From CBDVAK01 sp965371945 (GTDB taxonomy: Bacteria; Pseudomonadota; Gammaproteobacteria; Competibacterales; JAHEDQ01), in contig CBDVAK010000212.1 of assembly GCA_965371945.1 (NCBI GenBank), forward strand, positions 1-6,245: DNA of 6,245 nt, written 5' to 3'. The translations under genes were made by a program, and so were the position numbers. Position 1 is the first letter of the stretch, and each line of letters opens with the position of its first letter. Below are positions 6,188 to 6,245 of this stretch, piece after piece. The notes beneath the pieces were generated by a model that was given only the letters and a program-made list of their open reading frames with translations, searched no databases and was not told the origin of the DNA.

Positions 6188-6245
6188 GGTCAGTTCTAAC
6201 ATTACAACATTCGTTCAAACGAGCCGGGCTTCGAGAACTGACCCT
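6186..6245. repeat. Inverted-repeat element (GGGTCAGTTC ... GAACTGACCC), REP-like, cut by window end
   Basis: GGGTCAGTTC (6187-6196) and GAACTGACCC (6235-6244) are exact reverse complements flanking 38 nt. An outer G6186/T6245 could add a G-U pair in RNA. Similar GGGGTCAG...CTGACCCC inverted repeats are, to my recollection, common in proteobacterial intergenic regions near REP-associated Y1 tyrosine transposase (RAYT) genes. No transposase is visible in this window; the element may continue past 6245. Confidence 0.6.

Noticed and set aside
1..6245. CRISPR arrays, tRNA or rRNA genes, or transposase genes
   Set aside because: No regularly spaced repeats, tRNA-like cloverleaf or transposase motifs were seen on either strand.

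Overview
The window looks like chromosomal DNA of a GC-rich Gram-negative bacterium, most likely a gammaproteobacterium. It encodes an outer-membrane porin with a C-terminal Phe, an E. coli-like GadB, and exporter-type signal peptides. Codon use is biased to G/C at the third position, and genes are preceded by Shine-Dalgarno sites. The taxonomic placement is inference only.

Layout. Positions 1-117 on the minus strand hold the first 39 codons of a SulP-family anion transporter that runs off the left edge. A divergent intergenic region (118-389) follows. Four plus-strand genes then lie head to tail: a PLP-dependent glutamate decarboxylase (390-1787, gadB-like); a large AspT/AAEx-type exchanger with two RCK_C domains and an unusual exported N-terminus (1890-3893); an unrecognised 226-residue multi-pass membrane protein (3961-4641); and an outer-membrane porin with a Gln-rich coiled-coil N-terminus (4660-6081). 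The gaps are 102, 67 and 18 bp. The first two gaps each hold a strong GC-rich hairpin without a U-tract. The right end (6082-6245) is non-coding and carries a 13-bp tandem duplication and three copies (two direct, one inverted) of a GGGTCAGTTC motif, resembling the edge of a REP/RAYT-like repeat element cut by the window end.

How the genes may work together. A cytoplasmic glutamate decarboxylase consumes a proton as it makes GABA. An electrogenic exchanger that brings in glutamate and expels GABA would complete an acid-resistance or proton-motive decarboxylation cycle. In E. coli that exchanger is the APC-family GadC. Here the neighbour belongs to the unrelated AspT family, whose founding member pairs with an aspartate decarboxylase. 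A co-directional porin could supply the outer-membrane route, and the small membrane protein is the unknown component. The proposed glutamate/GABA unit (decarboxylase, AspT-type exchanger, unknown membrane protein, porin) is the most interesting reading of the window, but substrate and operon status are inferred, not shown.
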